Positions 34,831 through 47,487 of a stretch of DNA of 64,000 nucleotides are shown here, piece after piece. Where the stretch lies: the NCBI GenBank assembly GCA_022496185.1, contig WTXG01000004.1, positions 186,001-250,000 on the forward strand. The letters are read 5' to 3'. Below the pieces are notes generated by a model. It saw only the letters and a list, made by a program, of their open reading frames with translations, was not told where the DNA came from and made no database searches. Every line of letters starts with the position of its first letter. Position 1 is the first letter of the stretch. The translations under genes and the position numbers were made by a program. The stretch comes from Multifurca ochricompacta. Its lineage: Eukaryota > Basidiomycota > Agaricomycetes > Russulales > Russulaceae.

Positions 34831-34950
34831 AGTTCTGATGCCCCTGGCAGATGTTGTACTTCACTTAGTCGCAGGAGTCGGGGGTCGAAGGGGTCGGGGG
34901 GAGGAGGGTCACTTAGACCGGCCCGCATCACCATTCTGACTCTGGCTAAT
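34831..34950. promoter_or_regulatory. Very short bidirectional promoter, PEX7 / sirtuin
   Basis: Only 120 bp separate the two divergent start codons, so both 5' UTRs and core promoters must share this space. It has a G-rich block (about 34877-34910) and no obvious TATA box. Confidence 0.55.
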
Positions 34951-36627
34951 ATGCGTCTCTCAGTCCCCAACATCCCCTCCTCCATCCTTGCCATTGCCTC
35001 TCAGCGCAATGCCCCGAGCATATCAACCCCAGAAGCAGTTCAACGTATTGCCTCGTTTCTATCCTCAGGGCGCGCTGCTGTTTTGACCGGAGCGGGTGTC
35101 AGTGTCGATTCTGGTGTCAAGGCTTACCGCGGCAAGGATGGGAGGTACATGAATCCGGATTACAAGTGCGCTGCCCGTTTCATAGCGGCTTCGCGCTGTC
35201 CAGGCTCGACTTGTGCTGTGAATGATCGATTCTAGGCCAATTTTTGTGGGCATCATCTGTAGCGCTCCTACCGTGCCTCGTTGACCGGATGTGTCTAGTA
35301 TCAGGAACTCATCGAAGACAGTCCTCGAGGGCACTCGTTTCGGTAAGTCTCATCTCTTCCCGAGTGCAGGAGCCGTTCATCATATGAATCTTTAGCCAAC
35401 GATATTGGTATGTATACTGTGAGCTTGAGTCTCTGCTGCTGTCTATACAACGATGTGGTCTAGGCTCCGCGCATACATCGGATTCTTACCCGTCCGTCGC
35501 ACCTTGCCTAACCCAACCCATTTTGCAATCGCGGCGCTGCAGCGTGCCGGTATAGTTGGCCCGCTTATAACCCAGAACGTTGACGGTTTGCACCACGCAG
35601 CCTTGCGTCATGCTTTGACAGAAACAGAAGTAGACGCGCGCATTCTTGAACTCCATGGGAGCATCTTTGTTGGTTCCTCCCAGCGATCCAACCTTTTCTT
35701 AATGTGATTCTGATCGAGCGGCCGGTCGAACAGAAAGTACATTGTCAACATGGGCACGTTTATCCCCGTGCAGTGTTCCAGGAGCGGCTTGGACAGGCAA
35801 ACCCACGCTGGCACGCGTACCTTTCGGAGCTCGAGCGCACAGGCTCACAGCCAAGACAAATCCCGATGGCGATGTACGTTGTAGTTGTTATCGTCCATCA
35901 ATGGTAGGGGTTTAGCAATGCCGACATGTCCTTTCGTCCAGGTCGTGCTTGACGAGAGTGTTTCGTACGATGATTTTGTGGTACCCGACTGCCCCGACTG
36001 CAATGCGGAGGGCAGGCGAAATAGATCGTGCGCGCTCCCGACATGCTATTTCGTGTGCTGATGACGAAATCGCACAATCCAGATGAAGCCAGATTTTGTT
36101 TTTTTTGGCGAGACGATCAGTCAGGTGGTGAAGGACCGCAGGTACGCGGCGAAGCCAGAAATTTATTTTTTTTACCGCTGCTTTTGAATGTTAACACTAT
36201 ATGGAAGTTATAGCATCGTCGAAGATGCTGACCGGCTCTTCATTCTCGGTACTACGCTTGCAACCTATTCGGCCTTCCGGTACGCCCTCCCTACCTGATA
36301 TGACCATCTTGGAACCCTCACATCCCAGTCATAGCCTATTGAAGCATGCGCTTGAGTTGCGCAAACCTGTCCTATACTTAAATGTGGGACCTACACGGGC
36401 TGATGGCTTACCTGGCGTGGACAAGCTAGATATTCGAACAGGTACTGTCATGACCGATGTCGTTCATGCGTCATGTGAGCATTTACAGAGATTTCAAAAC
36501 ATTCTTGTGCTGAATGATATTCTGACTGATTATAACGGGCAGGGGTACGCAAGCGCGCAACGACCCCGTTTTGCGAGACATGTTACTTAGTGGTGTCGTC
36601 AAGCCGCACGTAGAAGATGAGCAGTAG
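34951..36627 (+). CDS. SIRT4-type sirtuin, NAD-dependent deacylase (up to three suspected -1 frameshifts)
   Basis: Sir2-family enzyme, probably mitochondrial by similarity to SIRT4. The N-terminus [20 protein letters not shown] could be a presequence. Blocks: [19 protein letters not shown] (NAD-binding GAGxSxxSG), [61 protein letters not shown], catalytic His in [18 protein letters not shown], a CPDC pair, [41 protein letters not shown] and the end [18 protein letters not shown]. Splicing includes a 10-nt exon (GCCAATTTTT). Three one-base losses are suspected: 35854-35858 (PR to TNPDGD), 36021-36026 (before MKPDFVFF) and 36542-36545 at a splice acceptor in a G-run. The second zinc Cys of the first CxxC is absent. 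Confidence 0.87.
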
Positions 36628-37118
36628 CTACGGCCAAGGTGGCCAAGAGTGTCCAGGCGATCTCTGTGACAATTTCAGGAAGTGCAATAATGGATGATAG
36701 AAACACAGGATTAAGCCATTTGATTTTTATATACACGATGGTGTTCTTATGAGAAAGCTAGACAGACGATGTCCGTACGGATGCTCCTTACATGACAAAG
36801 ACGAGGATATGTATGTTATGTTACAGTACGACAGGTGGGGAATCGAGCGAGATGATAGAATTTGCAATGTATGTAGTTGCTTATCTACGTGTGGAATGTT
36901 CAGACAGATGAATGACATGCAATTAGGTGATTAGAAAGCCTAGCATAGTAGTTAGTGATGAAAGAGCAATTAGCAGATAGCCAGGATAGCATGATTTCCA
37001 AGATCCTGGGGCGGCGCACAACGTATGGGGGCGATTAGGGCGTTAAAACGACATTCACCAACCGGCTCCGGTGGCCGCATGGTGGGTGAAGGGGATCCAA
37101 AAGGTCCTACATCTCCGG
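36628..37118. other. Convergent 3' intergenic region
   Basis: Between the sirtuin gene (plus) and the first finger-protein gene (minus). Short open frames only. Confidence 0.5.
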
Positions 37119-37936
37119 TTAAAGGATAGCGTTTCTGGTATCATCATCTGAAGAAAGCGGCTGATCAACGCCCACAGTCACTGGTATCCCCTTGGGACGT
37201 TTTGCGACAACGTAGACAGGCGCACGAAGCTGACCCCATGACCAATCGTGCCACTTTTCAGGCGAAGGAAGGAGCTCCGGAAATCCGAGGCGGGTTGGCA
37301 GACGACGAGAGCGATGCAGATAATCTTCAAAAGCAAGCATATCTGAGGTGCGGAAAACAGAGAGTGAACACAAAGGTGGTGTCGCTTCACTTGCGTTGCG
37401 AGGAGGTGTATCAGACTCGCACAATACCCCCTCTTCTTCTCCGGAAGGGAGCGAGCGCTGATCGGAATAGGATGACTTGTCTACCTCATCATCGTCTGCA
37501 GTCAATGAGGGGGTTCCTGAGTCCATGTCGCCGAGTCTTGGAACCGATGGTGAGGGCAGCGATGGTGACGATAATGGCCACACGACACGGGATGGAGCAG
37601 CTAACTTAATATCGACAATCGCGACATCCCTACCTTGATGCGTTGACTTGACGCCAAGGGAGCTTGTTTGGTCATCCTTTTCGCGAAGAGTTTCTTTTAC
37701 TGTCACGACGGATCGCCTTAAGCAGCGCTCTCGGTGTTTTATCCAGTGAAACGGGTCGTAGGAGCTTTTGGGTGACAGCTTGATCCGGGTGCCGCACCGT
37801 CTACAACCTACAAAGAGCGGGCTAAGGAGGTCCGCGAGAGGGTCATCCCGAAGACGCTTTTCGCGCTGTTTTTCTGCTGCAGTTTTTGGTCGTCCGTCAA
37901 TGAAACTGCTCGGAGAGTGATCACATGAGATGCCAT
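37119..37936 (-). CDS. Uncharacterised protein with one C-x2-C..W-x2-H-x3-C finger (family member A)
   Basis: Function unknown. The frame from 37958 to 37119 is open and has the composition of a real protein. Near its N-terminus is RDDPLADLLSP followed by CRRCGTRIKL and HWIKHRERC, that is C-x2-C-x16-W-x2-H-x3-C. The same finger, with the same spacing and the same preceding D..-rich lead, occurs three times in the neighbouring gene at 38724-40572. The C-terminal half is Ser/Pro/Asp-rich and ends in a Trp-containing block (EKWHDWSWGQLRAPVYVVAK). The ATG is uncertain: MASHVITLRAVSLTD at 37936 precedes the open frame but joins it only if one base is missing near 37889-37896. A first exon further upstream is the alternative. 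Confidence 0.6.
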
Positions 37937-38723
37937 GCCAAGAGGGGCAAAAGAACACACATGCCTCGATGAGTCGTGCGATATTGGAGTTGTCGGAGTG
38001 GTATATCCCGAGCCGTGCCGCACCGTGCGTTCACCGGCAGTTTTTAATGGAGGAGAGTCCTAAAAAATTCAACCGAGTGAATGGGAAATCCAAAAAGGCA
38101 ACAAGTTTGTATTTACGACATACCAGACGAGAAGGCCGCGCATGGCTCACTGCCCCGAGCCTAGAATGGCGAATGAATGAGGCGATAGAGGAGCGCAGGG
38201 ACGCCTACGGCGTGAAGGCCCTACCTAGAAGTAGGATTTGGTTCAATTCGTGACTGTTTTGTAGCTACCATGGACAAGGAAGGTCAAATACGTGCTGAGA
38301 AGAAAAAAAAAGAGGTTGCCGCCGTGGGCAGAAAGAACTTGGGAGGACAGGTGCAGGTGCTACAAGGATAGCACACCCTCGGAACTTTCCGTGTCCGACC
38401 ATCTGAATCCTTGCTGAACTCCAATTTTTCGACCAACGCCTGAGCGGAAAAGTATGTGTATGAGGCTGATATTAAAGGAATATCCGAACTTTACAGGAGA
38501 AAACGTGTCCAGGGAATGTAGTAGGTGGTAGGTGGTGGCAAAAGCGAAAGGGTAGAAAGGGGGGGAACGGGTACGAGAGCGTTAGACAAAAAAGGAAACC
38601 AAGATCCAACTAAAAAAAATAACGGAGGTAAAAACTCAAAAAAAAGCACACACACGCACACGCACACGCATACGCATTTTCTCTTTTCTCTCTCTCATAT
38701 CAAAAAGAAAAGAAAAAGAATAT
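37937..38723. other. Intergenic region between two finger-protein genes
   Basis: No convincing gene. It contains purine-rich stretches and a CA/CGCA microsatellite at about 38647-38676. It must include the promoter of the gene at 37119-37936. Confidence 0.5.
38647..38676. repeat. CA-rich microsatellite
   Basis: Alternating CACACG/CACGCA units, about 30 bp, shortly after the stop of the gene at 38724-40572. Confidence 0.8.
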
Positions 38724-40572
38724 CAGGTAGGTGTATATTCAGTAGATGATGAGGAAGAAGAAGTTGATTGCCCCATACCCTTCTTAAATCCACTAACGAA
38801 GCTCCGGAATGGAAGTAGGAGCCAGTCGAGTGCTCCAGAAGGTTGTGCAAGCTCCGTTCTAGTACGAGTGCGAGGTCTGCCTCAGGGTCATCTTCATCAG
38901 ATTCTCGCGGTCGTTTCTTGCTTCCTTCGAACAGACCAGCGGCATCAACAGCAGTCCCTTCTGTGGAAACTACGGATATTGAAGGATGACCCTCCGATCT
39001 CTCGGAACGACTGGGACTGATGTCGGATGTCGTTGCAGGGAAACCATCAGCGTGCGTCGCAGCCTGTTCACGTTCAGGGGTGCTGTCATATAATAATAAC
39101 GCTCAGGATGCAAAATCGATGCCAACTGAAGTAGGTCATACTGACGTCAGACAACTCGTTTTGTGTTCTTCCCATCTGGTCAAGTTGTAATCCCCCTCGC
39201 CTTCCTCCAGCGCAATAGTCGCGTCACAGTGCTTGCACCACACACTCTTTGTTGAAAAAGACTTGGCAGAGGCATCATTAACAAGCCTGAGTTTCCTTTC
39301 CGCCGTAGCAATACGGTTGCTAGGACTGCATCAGTGTTAGTGAGTTGTGAATGAATCCATTCATATAAAAAAGGACACACATAGAACCAGAACATCGCTT
39401 CTGATGCACCTTCCAATGACTAAGGCTAAAACGCATCTTGTTTCCGAGCTGCACCCATTTCTTGCAAGTCTTGCATAGTACTTCGTAAGGTCGAACTTCG
39501 TCAGCGCGCGGGTCCTCCTCGAGGTAAGCCTGACGCTCGGCCTCTCCTTTGAAACGTCCCGATTTCTCGGATGTAGACTGCACGCCGGATACGAGGTCGT
39601 CATCAGCTTCGCTACCATCAAGGGTAGCCCCTTCATTGTGAGAAGATTTCGTCGTTGCCCTTCATGGAAGTGTATCAGATCGAGTATAGGTGACCACAAA
39701 TCAGGGCATACTGCTTGGTGACCAGAGAATTTCTGCGGCATTCGCGGCGGTGGATGAGCCATGGACGCATTACATATGTTCGAGTGGGATTAAGAGGTAC
39801 CCATTGATCACATCCGATGCAGAAAGCACGATGGGGCTCCACTTCGCGACACTCGGGCTGATCATGAAAAAACTGAAGTCTGTCCTCCTCGGTCTTCCGA
39901 TGAACCTTTGATGACTCGGCAACAGAGACATCATCACGACCATCATCCTGCGCTTCATGGCCTTTAGAAGAGGGTGCCACGGAACCTGCCCTTGAAAGTG
40001 GCTTGGAGATTAAGGGAGAACCCTCGGCGTTACCCTCCTGCCCCTTGGCAGCAGTCGTTGAGACTTCGCTGACCGAATGGAAGCGACATGACCAACACGA
40101 TGGCGGAGTAATGATAGTTGCAACTCACGGGCTTTGTTGAACCTTCACAATCACAGCACGAGAACGGGGAATCATCGAATGAGTGTTCACACAGAGAAAT
40201 GACAACCCGAAAGCCAACTCCTTACTTTCTTAGCTGGTGGGACCGGAGGGGGTGCCATTACCCTAGAGGTGTCTCCCTTTACCTCTTCCGCTTCAGAGTC
40301 GGATGTTGCTCTAACGTAGTATATGAGCGCCAAACCCGTCTCGGTTAACAAGGATGGATACATGCCCTGCGTTATTCGATGACACACTCTTTTCTGTAGT
40401 GTTCGTTAGGGTTGCGAGTCCCACAAGCTAAAAATTTATCCAACCCTTGTATGTCCTCTAGAGGTAGCAGCATTCTTCCTTCTGTAGGCGTTACGGTGAA
40501 GAATGAGCAGAATTCAAAAGGACAACGCGAATAGCACGCGAACCTTTGGGCTGGTGAAGGCGTGGTTTCCAT
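38724..40572 (-). CDS. Uncharacterised protein with three tandem C-x2-C..W-x2-H-x3-C fingers (family member B)
   Basis: Function unknown; probably nuclear and DNA- or protein-binding, by analogy with other tandem CCHC/BED-like fingers (inference). The start METTPSPAQRFACYSRCPFE at 40572 splices through EHYRKEATSDSEAEEVKG to MAPPPVPPAKK and EVSTTAAKGQEG. The fingers are CIGCDQWVPL..RPWLIHRREC and CKTCKKWVQL..SHWKVHQKRC (both C-x2-C-x16-W-x2-H-x3-C), and CKHCDATIAL..TRWEEHKTSC (x17). Each is preceded by a similar lead (DQPECREVEP, EDPRADEVRP, NDASAKSFST). The tail has acidic KKRPRESDEDDPEAD and ends PFRSFVSGFKKGMGQSTS. A one-base loss near 38871-38878 is suspected, because the tail frame differs from the acidic part. 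About six exons. Confidence 0.68.
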
Positions 40573-42588
40573 AGATGCTGTTTGCAAGAAGAATGACGGA
40601 TGACGAATAAATTGAGTTGGACGGGGATGAAGCGTAGTTGTAGTTGAGTGAGTGAGTGAACAAACAATACTACTGACACTGACAAAAGGGTCGACCACTG
40701 CTGTTGTTGTTGATGTTGATGTTGATGTTGTTATGTATGCGGTTCACGTGGTGACCTCAACGTAGGCACGGCACTCATAATTTCACCTACACTTCACACC
40801 ATGCCTTTCCCACTTCCCACTTCCCACTTCCCACTTCCTGGAGGCAATCACTGAAGGCCAGCCATACTCACCGGTGTACCATGGCCCTTACCCATTCTAA
40901 GCAGGTCAATACAATTCTCAGAGAGTAGCAACAAAAACGGGATTCCTCGCATTGTCTGTCTACTCGATTTTCTCTGCAGGAGTCCCCCAAACAACGTGAA
41001 TCCATTCACTCTCACATAGCATACCATGCAGCGCCTACACGGGCGTTAACCTTCACACTAAGAATACAGTACGCTTGTCAGTGATGGAACTCATCGCACA
41101 TGAACCGACAGTCGCCTTCTGATTATCCCGACGATAGCTTTTGCTGGCTGGCTTGGCCCGTTCTCCGGGCTTTCCTTGCAGTGGAGAATGGACAGCGGCT
41201 CCGTTGATGTGGCACTGTCTGCGCAGTTTAGGAGCACGAACACGCAGTATGCACAAGGTGCACTTACTTCACTGCGCGCTCGTCCATGATGACATTCCTC
41301 ACATTCGTATACACCTTCCTCTAAGGACGAGGCCCTCTTGCAGCAGCCCTGGAACGGTCCAGAAAAGGCTGTCAAACATGAGTTGATGCATTGAAGCAGG
41401 TTGAGATTACCTCGTGTCATCCCATCGGGTGTTGTTTTGTCCGCATGGACGCGTTTGGTAGTAAATGGCACTACGCACCCTCAGTGAATAAGTGGTTTAC
41501 CTGCAATTCGCGCGAACCTGCTCACCACATTCAGCATCGTCTGTGTTGCTGCGGCGCAGAGGTATGCATGCCTTGACAGCCCGTTTCGCGCGATCAAAAG
41601 GGGCACAGAAAAAATACATGTTGAACGAATCACGATAACCTGGGTCCTGGTTCTTGTACATTTCTCCTGTTGTGGAACGACTCGTCTCTAGGCCACATGT
41701 GTTCCAAGCATCGCGGCGCCCCATCACCTATTCGTCGTTCAGAGCGTATCGAGTCGCGTCGGCGGCTAGAGCCTGAAGGGACCTGATTGTGAGAACGCAT
41801 GGTGATCCTTTCATCCAGGGTGAGCAAACAGCTCCTGATGATGATCAGAGCATATGTGCCCATCTGCTCTGAGGGTTTGGTAAAAGGTAGTGGTAGTGGC
41901 CTCGCAAGCAATTTAGAAGAAGAACCATGTCCTTTTAGCGTAGTAGTTGTTAAATAATGATAGCGATGCCCTCGGCAGATAGTACATGAACTACACAACA
42001 CTTTTCTGACGAGTCTGTACAAGGAGCGCATCCGCCCTCGACAGTGACCGATATTTGTGTCCTCACTACACAATGGTCCACGGAATATTTCAATCTGCAT
42101 GTCACCTAGAGGTCAGTACTGGAATGTGGAGCAAGGTCCGACGAACCTCCGAGCCATTCGTCGTACCATGACAGAGGCAGTAGAAAGGCATGCGCTTCAT
42201 TAATTTAAAATACCCAACTCCATCCCGTATCGTTGCGTTCTGAAAACGGACCATAACCTAAATTTCCCTACCGCAAAATGAAAAGGTCGTTTATAACGCA
42301 AGGTGTAGGAAAGTGACGATATCCTTGAGTCTGAGAACGAAAGAGACAAGTTCACGAACGGTTATTACAAAGGAGAACCATTCGCTCGTTGCGATGCACC
42401 ATGGTTTCCAACACAACACGAGCCAACCACGAATGAGCGAGCCGTGCAATCCGGATAGCAATAATAAATTATTCTACTATGTTCGGTTGTAATAGGATAG
42501 TTGAGGACAATAAATAATTCTACGGATGAATTCACCAACTGAAGAGTGATGAGTCCAGCCCATCAAGAACATAAGCGGAGGCGTGGAT
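40573..42588. other. 2 kb sparse region
   Basis: No recognisable protein domain. A TTCCCAC 7-mer is repeated about four times near 40807-40836, and a CACGTG lies at 40745-40750, 173 bp before the finger-protein ATG. The segment 41050-41760 has some gene-like character on the minus strand and is listed separately. The rest looks non-coding. Confidence 0.45.
41050..41760 (-). other. Possible unrecognised small multi-exon gene or gene remnant
   Basis: On the minus strand, open segments with protein-like composition are separated by plausible GT..AG introns: DSFNMYFFCAPFDRAKRAVK, RVHADKTTPDGMTR and SGPFQGCCKRASSLEEGVYE followed by CEECHHGRARSE. A good GTAAGT donor follows the last one. I could not join them into one frame from a clear start to a stop, and recognise no family. 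It could be a decayed gene, or a gene broken by the same kind of base loss seen elsewhere here. Confidence 0.25.
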
Positions 42589-43814
42589 TTAGTGGTAGAC
42601 ATCAATGTAATTAATCATCCACTTGGCAGCTATTTTTTCGTTCAGCTTAGCGTTACGAGAAAAGCCACAAAAATAAAACGTACATGTGAAGTTCGCCCCC
42701 TTAGTCACAAGATCGGAGCATGTTCCTGGGCAACCGGAACTGGGGTAGTCACCGCTTGCCCAGCCACCGCAGAGCGTGATGTCAAGGACAAGTTTATGGT
42801 CATGGAAATGTGAACTTATATCGCAGCTAGTCGAAGTCAAGAAAGCAACGGGTGTAGGCCAGGTAGACGGGTCTGGCTTCTTAGAGAGAATGTCCTGAGG
42901 GATTGATTGACGTTCGAAGTGCCATATCTTAATGCCCGTGCTGTCCCATAGATGAGCAAAAACCCCGCCACCAATCATATTAAAGCCATGGCCGAAAGAG
43001 GTGGGCTTAGAATCCGCAAAAGCACAGCCTGCATTGTTGTCCGCCGAGCTCTTACATTCCGTACCCAGCATATTGCCCACAAAATGTGAATTTCTCGTCA
43101 GGGAGCAACCTGTCTGTTGGCCCGTGTGGAAAGTGTATTGGTTCCTAGGGACGAATAGGACGTGAACCGCAGTAGCGGGAAAGAGGTGTGGAAAGACTCA
43201 CGTGGCGTGATTATTGACGCCCTCTACAACGTCAATCTCTCCGCCGTCCGGCCAGTTCGGCCCAACAGACCACCACGCAGGCCATACAGCACAACCGTGA
43301 GGCATGGCAGCGAAATCAGCAATGAAAAGACCCCCATTGTATTTCTTCGTAGAAGCGATACGAATGCTGTAAAGTGACGGCCTTTGTCACGCGAGTCTTC
43401 TAACGGTTTTCGAGCAAAACGTACGAGTCGCGTTTTGCATTTGCCGGAAGGTCTTTCTTACTATCCACCGCCAATACCGCAATGCCGTCGGGCTGCACGT
43501 ATGCCATCCCTGCCTTTGCAGCATCAGAGTGCGACAAGTAGTTGACTTGGCCACCAGTGGGATCAGGAAAACTAAAGTAGCTCCAAGAACTAACGAAAAA
43601 AAAATCAAACTGTGAAAAGGGGAATACAGTTGTAAACTCACCGCTCATCCATAAAATCCTGGCCTTGATAGTGGTCGACCTGTTGGAACTGCCTGCGATG
43701 TACTTGAACGTTATGTGCATGTCGAAGGTGTCTGGAGTGTAGAGAACTCTCGCTGGTATTAAAGGCTATAGCAAGAGACACCGAAGAGATAACCGCGAAA
43801 ACCAAAAGACGCAT
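42589..43814 (-). CDS. Secreted glycoside hydrolase family 16 protein
   Basis: Extracellular beta-glucanase-type enzyme of the kind mushrooms use on cell-wall glucans. The ATG at 43814 opens MRLLVFAVISSVSLAIAF, a typical signal peptide. After splicing come DHYQGQDFMDE, FSFPDPTGGQVNYLSHSDAA, IRIASTKKYNGGLFIADFAA, the substrate-cleft segment CAVWPAWWSVGPNWPDG and the catalytic motif GEIDVVEGVNN (ExDxxE; both acid residues present). These are followed by QYTFHTG, HLWDSTGIKIWHFER and SSGCPGTCSDLV. The end WMINYIDVYH is typical of the fold's last strand. Four or five exons, no frameshift. The exact substrate (laminarin, mixed-linked glucan) cannot be read from the sequence. Confidence 0.92.
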
Positions 43815-45351
43815 CTCCGCAGGATGTTATGCAGACCGCAGATGGGCGATTATATCTAAATAATTCCGAAAGAATAGAGTAAAGAATGAAGAAATGGGAG
43901 GGGCTGAAATCAGAAGAGGTTAGGGAGAGAAGAAAACTAAGGTGGGAGTGAGGGATAGTGTATGTTCCTTTTAACTCACGGGATATACGACACAATGTGG
44001 AAGGAGAAAGTGGTCATGGCGATATGTGAAAGCACATCTCGAGTCCTGTGCACTGCACCCATTACTTTGTTCACGAAATCGGATTGTAGCATAGTAGCCA
44101 ATGTGGTTTGCTGAGACAAATAGCAAATAGCCGTTGCTGGTCACCATTGTCAGGGCCTACACTAATACCGGATATCAGAGCAGAAATGAGAGGTCTAGAG
44201 TGTGTGCATGTGCATGTACGCGTGCAAGCTGTCGTTACAGTGCATGTGTCCCTGGTGTCCCTTGCAAATCGAAAGCGATTGCCGGTTCGGCAAGAGGAGA
44301 ACATTTCGAGTTCACATGCGTGCAAAGATCGAGCCACAAAAAAAGATTGACAAGATATAATTCAGGTCGTGATGTGAGAGTAGAGCAGGATGGCCAAGAG
44401 AGGGCTCTGAGAGCAAGTGTTGTGATATGTTGTTTCATAACAGCCCGGTTCGATCCCCCGGCTTCACGATAGTTACTAAAAGAAAAGAAAAAGGAAAACA
44501 GGAAAAAAAAAGAGGCTCCGGCTGCTATAGAGAATGCGAGTAACTGGCAAGTGAGGTCGTGTATCAATTCCCGTTCCCGTCATCTCGTCCGTCAATCGTC
44601 GTCAGTCAATCTCTGTCGTCGCGCTCTGCTGACTAAGGCATGTACAACGGCATGGCGTTCCTCTCTTCGTTTCGCTAAACGTAGAGTAGATACAGCATAG
44701 CTCACTCTCCAGACTCGAGCTTTTCTGTACTTTCGGTACTTGACTGCGAATCTCACGAATCTCAAACAAGCAACTTCTTTGTTTTCCCCTCGCGTGCACA
44801 ACCAGTTGTCTGACTTTACTCCATCGGAACAACCGACCCGGCCACCGACCGCAACACCTAGCAATCTTTCCTTTCTCCTACCTTCTAGCGACCTCTCACA
44901 CAGGCTCAAGGAATAGCAGCGCCATACTAAAAATAATACAATGAAATTCCACGCCTTCGGACCAATTCATCAAACTAACTGCGGTGAATTGACTTTCTTG
45001 CGTGTCCCACGGTGTCTCAACTATGTGTGCATATCGGCGTCATCCTTTCCCTTCACTCACACCGTATCACGAAATCATCACGGCCTGAATCTATTTCGCG
45101 TGCGGAGTGACATCATTCCAAAGTCGACTGAAACATTCCTTGTTTGTCCGCCCATTGGTGACGAGCTGTCTGATTTCCATGAATTAACACAAACCTACAA
45201 GGACCCGTGGAAATGCCTTCAGTATATTAAACAAGAAAGGCTACAATCCATTACATTCATCTCGTGTTCAGATATTTTCATTCGTTTCGCCTCAGTTTTC
45301 ATTCTCTGGAGCCTTATCTCCAGCTGCCCAAATTACTATGGCCAGGTGCAG
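43815..45351. other. 1.5 kb sparse region between GH16 and phosphoglucomutase genes
   Basis: Contains the GH16 promoter. A tRNA B-box-like GGTTCGATC (44447-44455) is present, but no folded tRNA could be built around it. A 146-codon plus-strand frame (44941-45381) is listed separately. Nothing else is supported. Confidence 0.45.

Positions 45352-45381
<30 letters not shown>
44941..45381 (+). CDS. Hypothetical 146-residue open frame, doubtful
   Basis: Uninterrupted frame starting MKFHAFGPIHQTNCGELTFL after an A-rich, Kozak-like aataATG and a CT-rich leader. It contains one hydrophobic segment (IRFASVFILWSLISSCP) near the C-terminus. Against it: it has no introns in a genome where nearly all genes are split, no recognised domain, and its 3' end overlaps the phosphoglucomutase gene on the other strand by 30 bp. 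It may be chance. Confidence 0.25.
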
Positions 45382-47304
<1,923 letters not shown>

Positions 47305-47479
47305 AACGGATAAGTGAGAGACGTATCTACTGAAGTGAGGGAGGGAGGGAGGAGGAGTGGGTGGATCAACGGATTTATATATCTCATCTCATCCCACGTG
47401 ATCGTCATCGCTGCCCTACAGATCAGCTACGTCATAAGCTGGTAGCTGCTGCTATAGCCTATAGCCTATTGCCTATTGC
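47305..47479. promoter_or_regulatory. Phosphoglucomutase promoter region with 7-bp tandem repeat and CACGTG
   Basis: The 175 bp between the PGM start and the NAXD stop. It contains a CACGTG (47395-47400), 91 bp upstream of the PGM ATG on the minus strand, and the start of a 7-bp tandem array, TATAGCC/TATTGCC, five copies (47453-47487), that runs into the 3' end of the NAXD gene. Confidence 0.55.
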
Positions 47480-47487
47480 CTATAGCT
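47453..47487. repeat. 7-bp tandem repeat TAT(A/T)GCC, five copies
   Basis: Consecutive units TATAGCC, TATAGCC, TATTGCC, TATTGCC and TATAGCT. It overlaps the last codons of the NAXD gene by 8 bp. Confidence 0.85.

Noticed and set aside
44381..44470. tRNA-like sequence with B-box GGTTCGATC and a D-arm-like GGCCAAGAGAGGGC
   Set aside because: I could not form a 7-bp acceptor stem, and the T-stem has an internal C-C mismatch; a covariance-model scan would decide.
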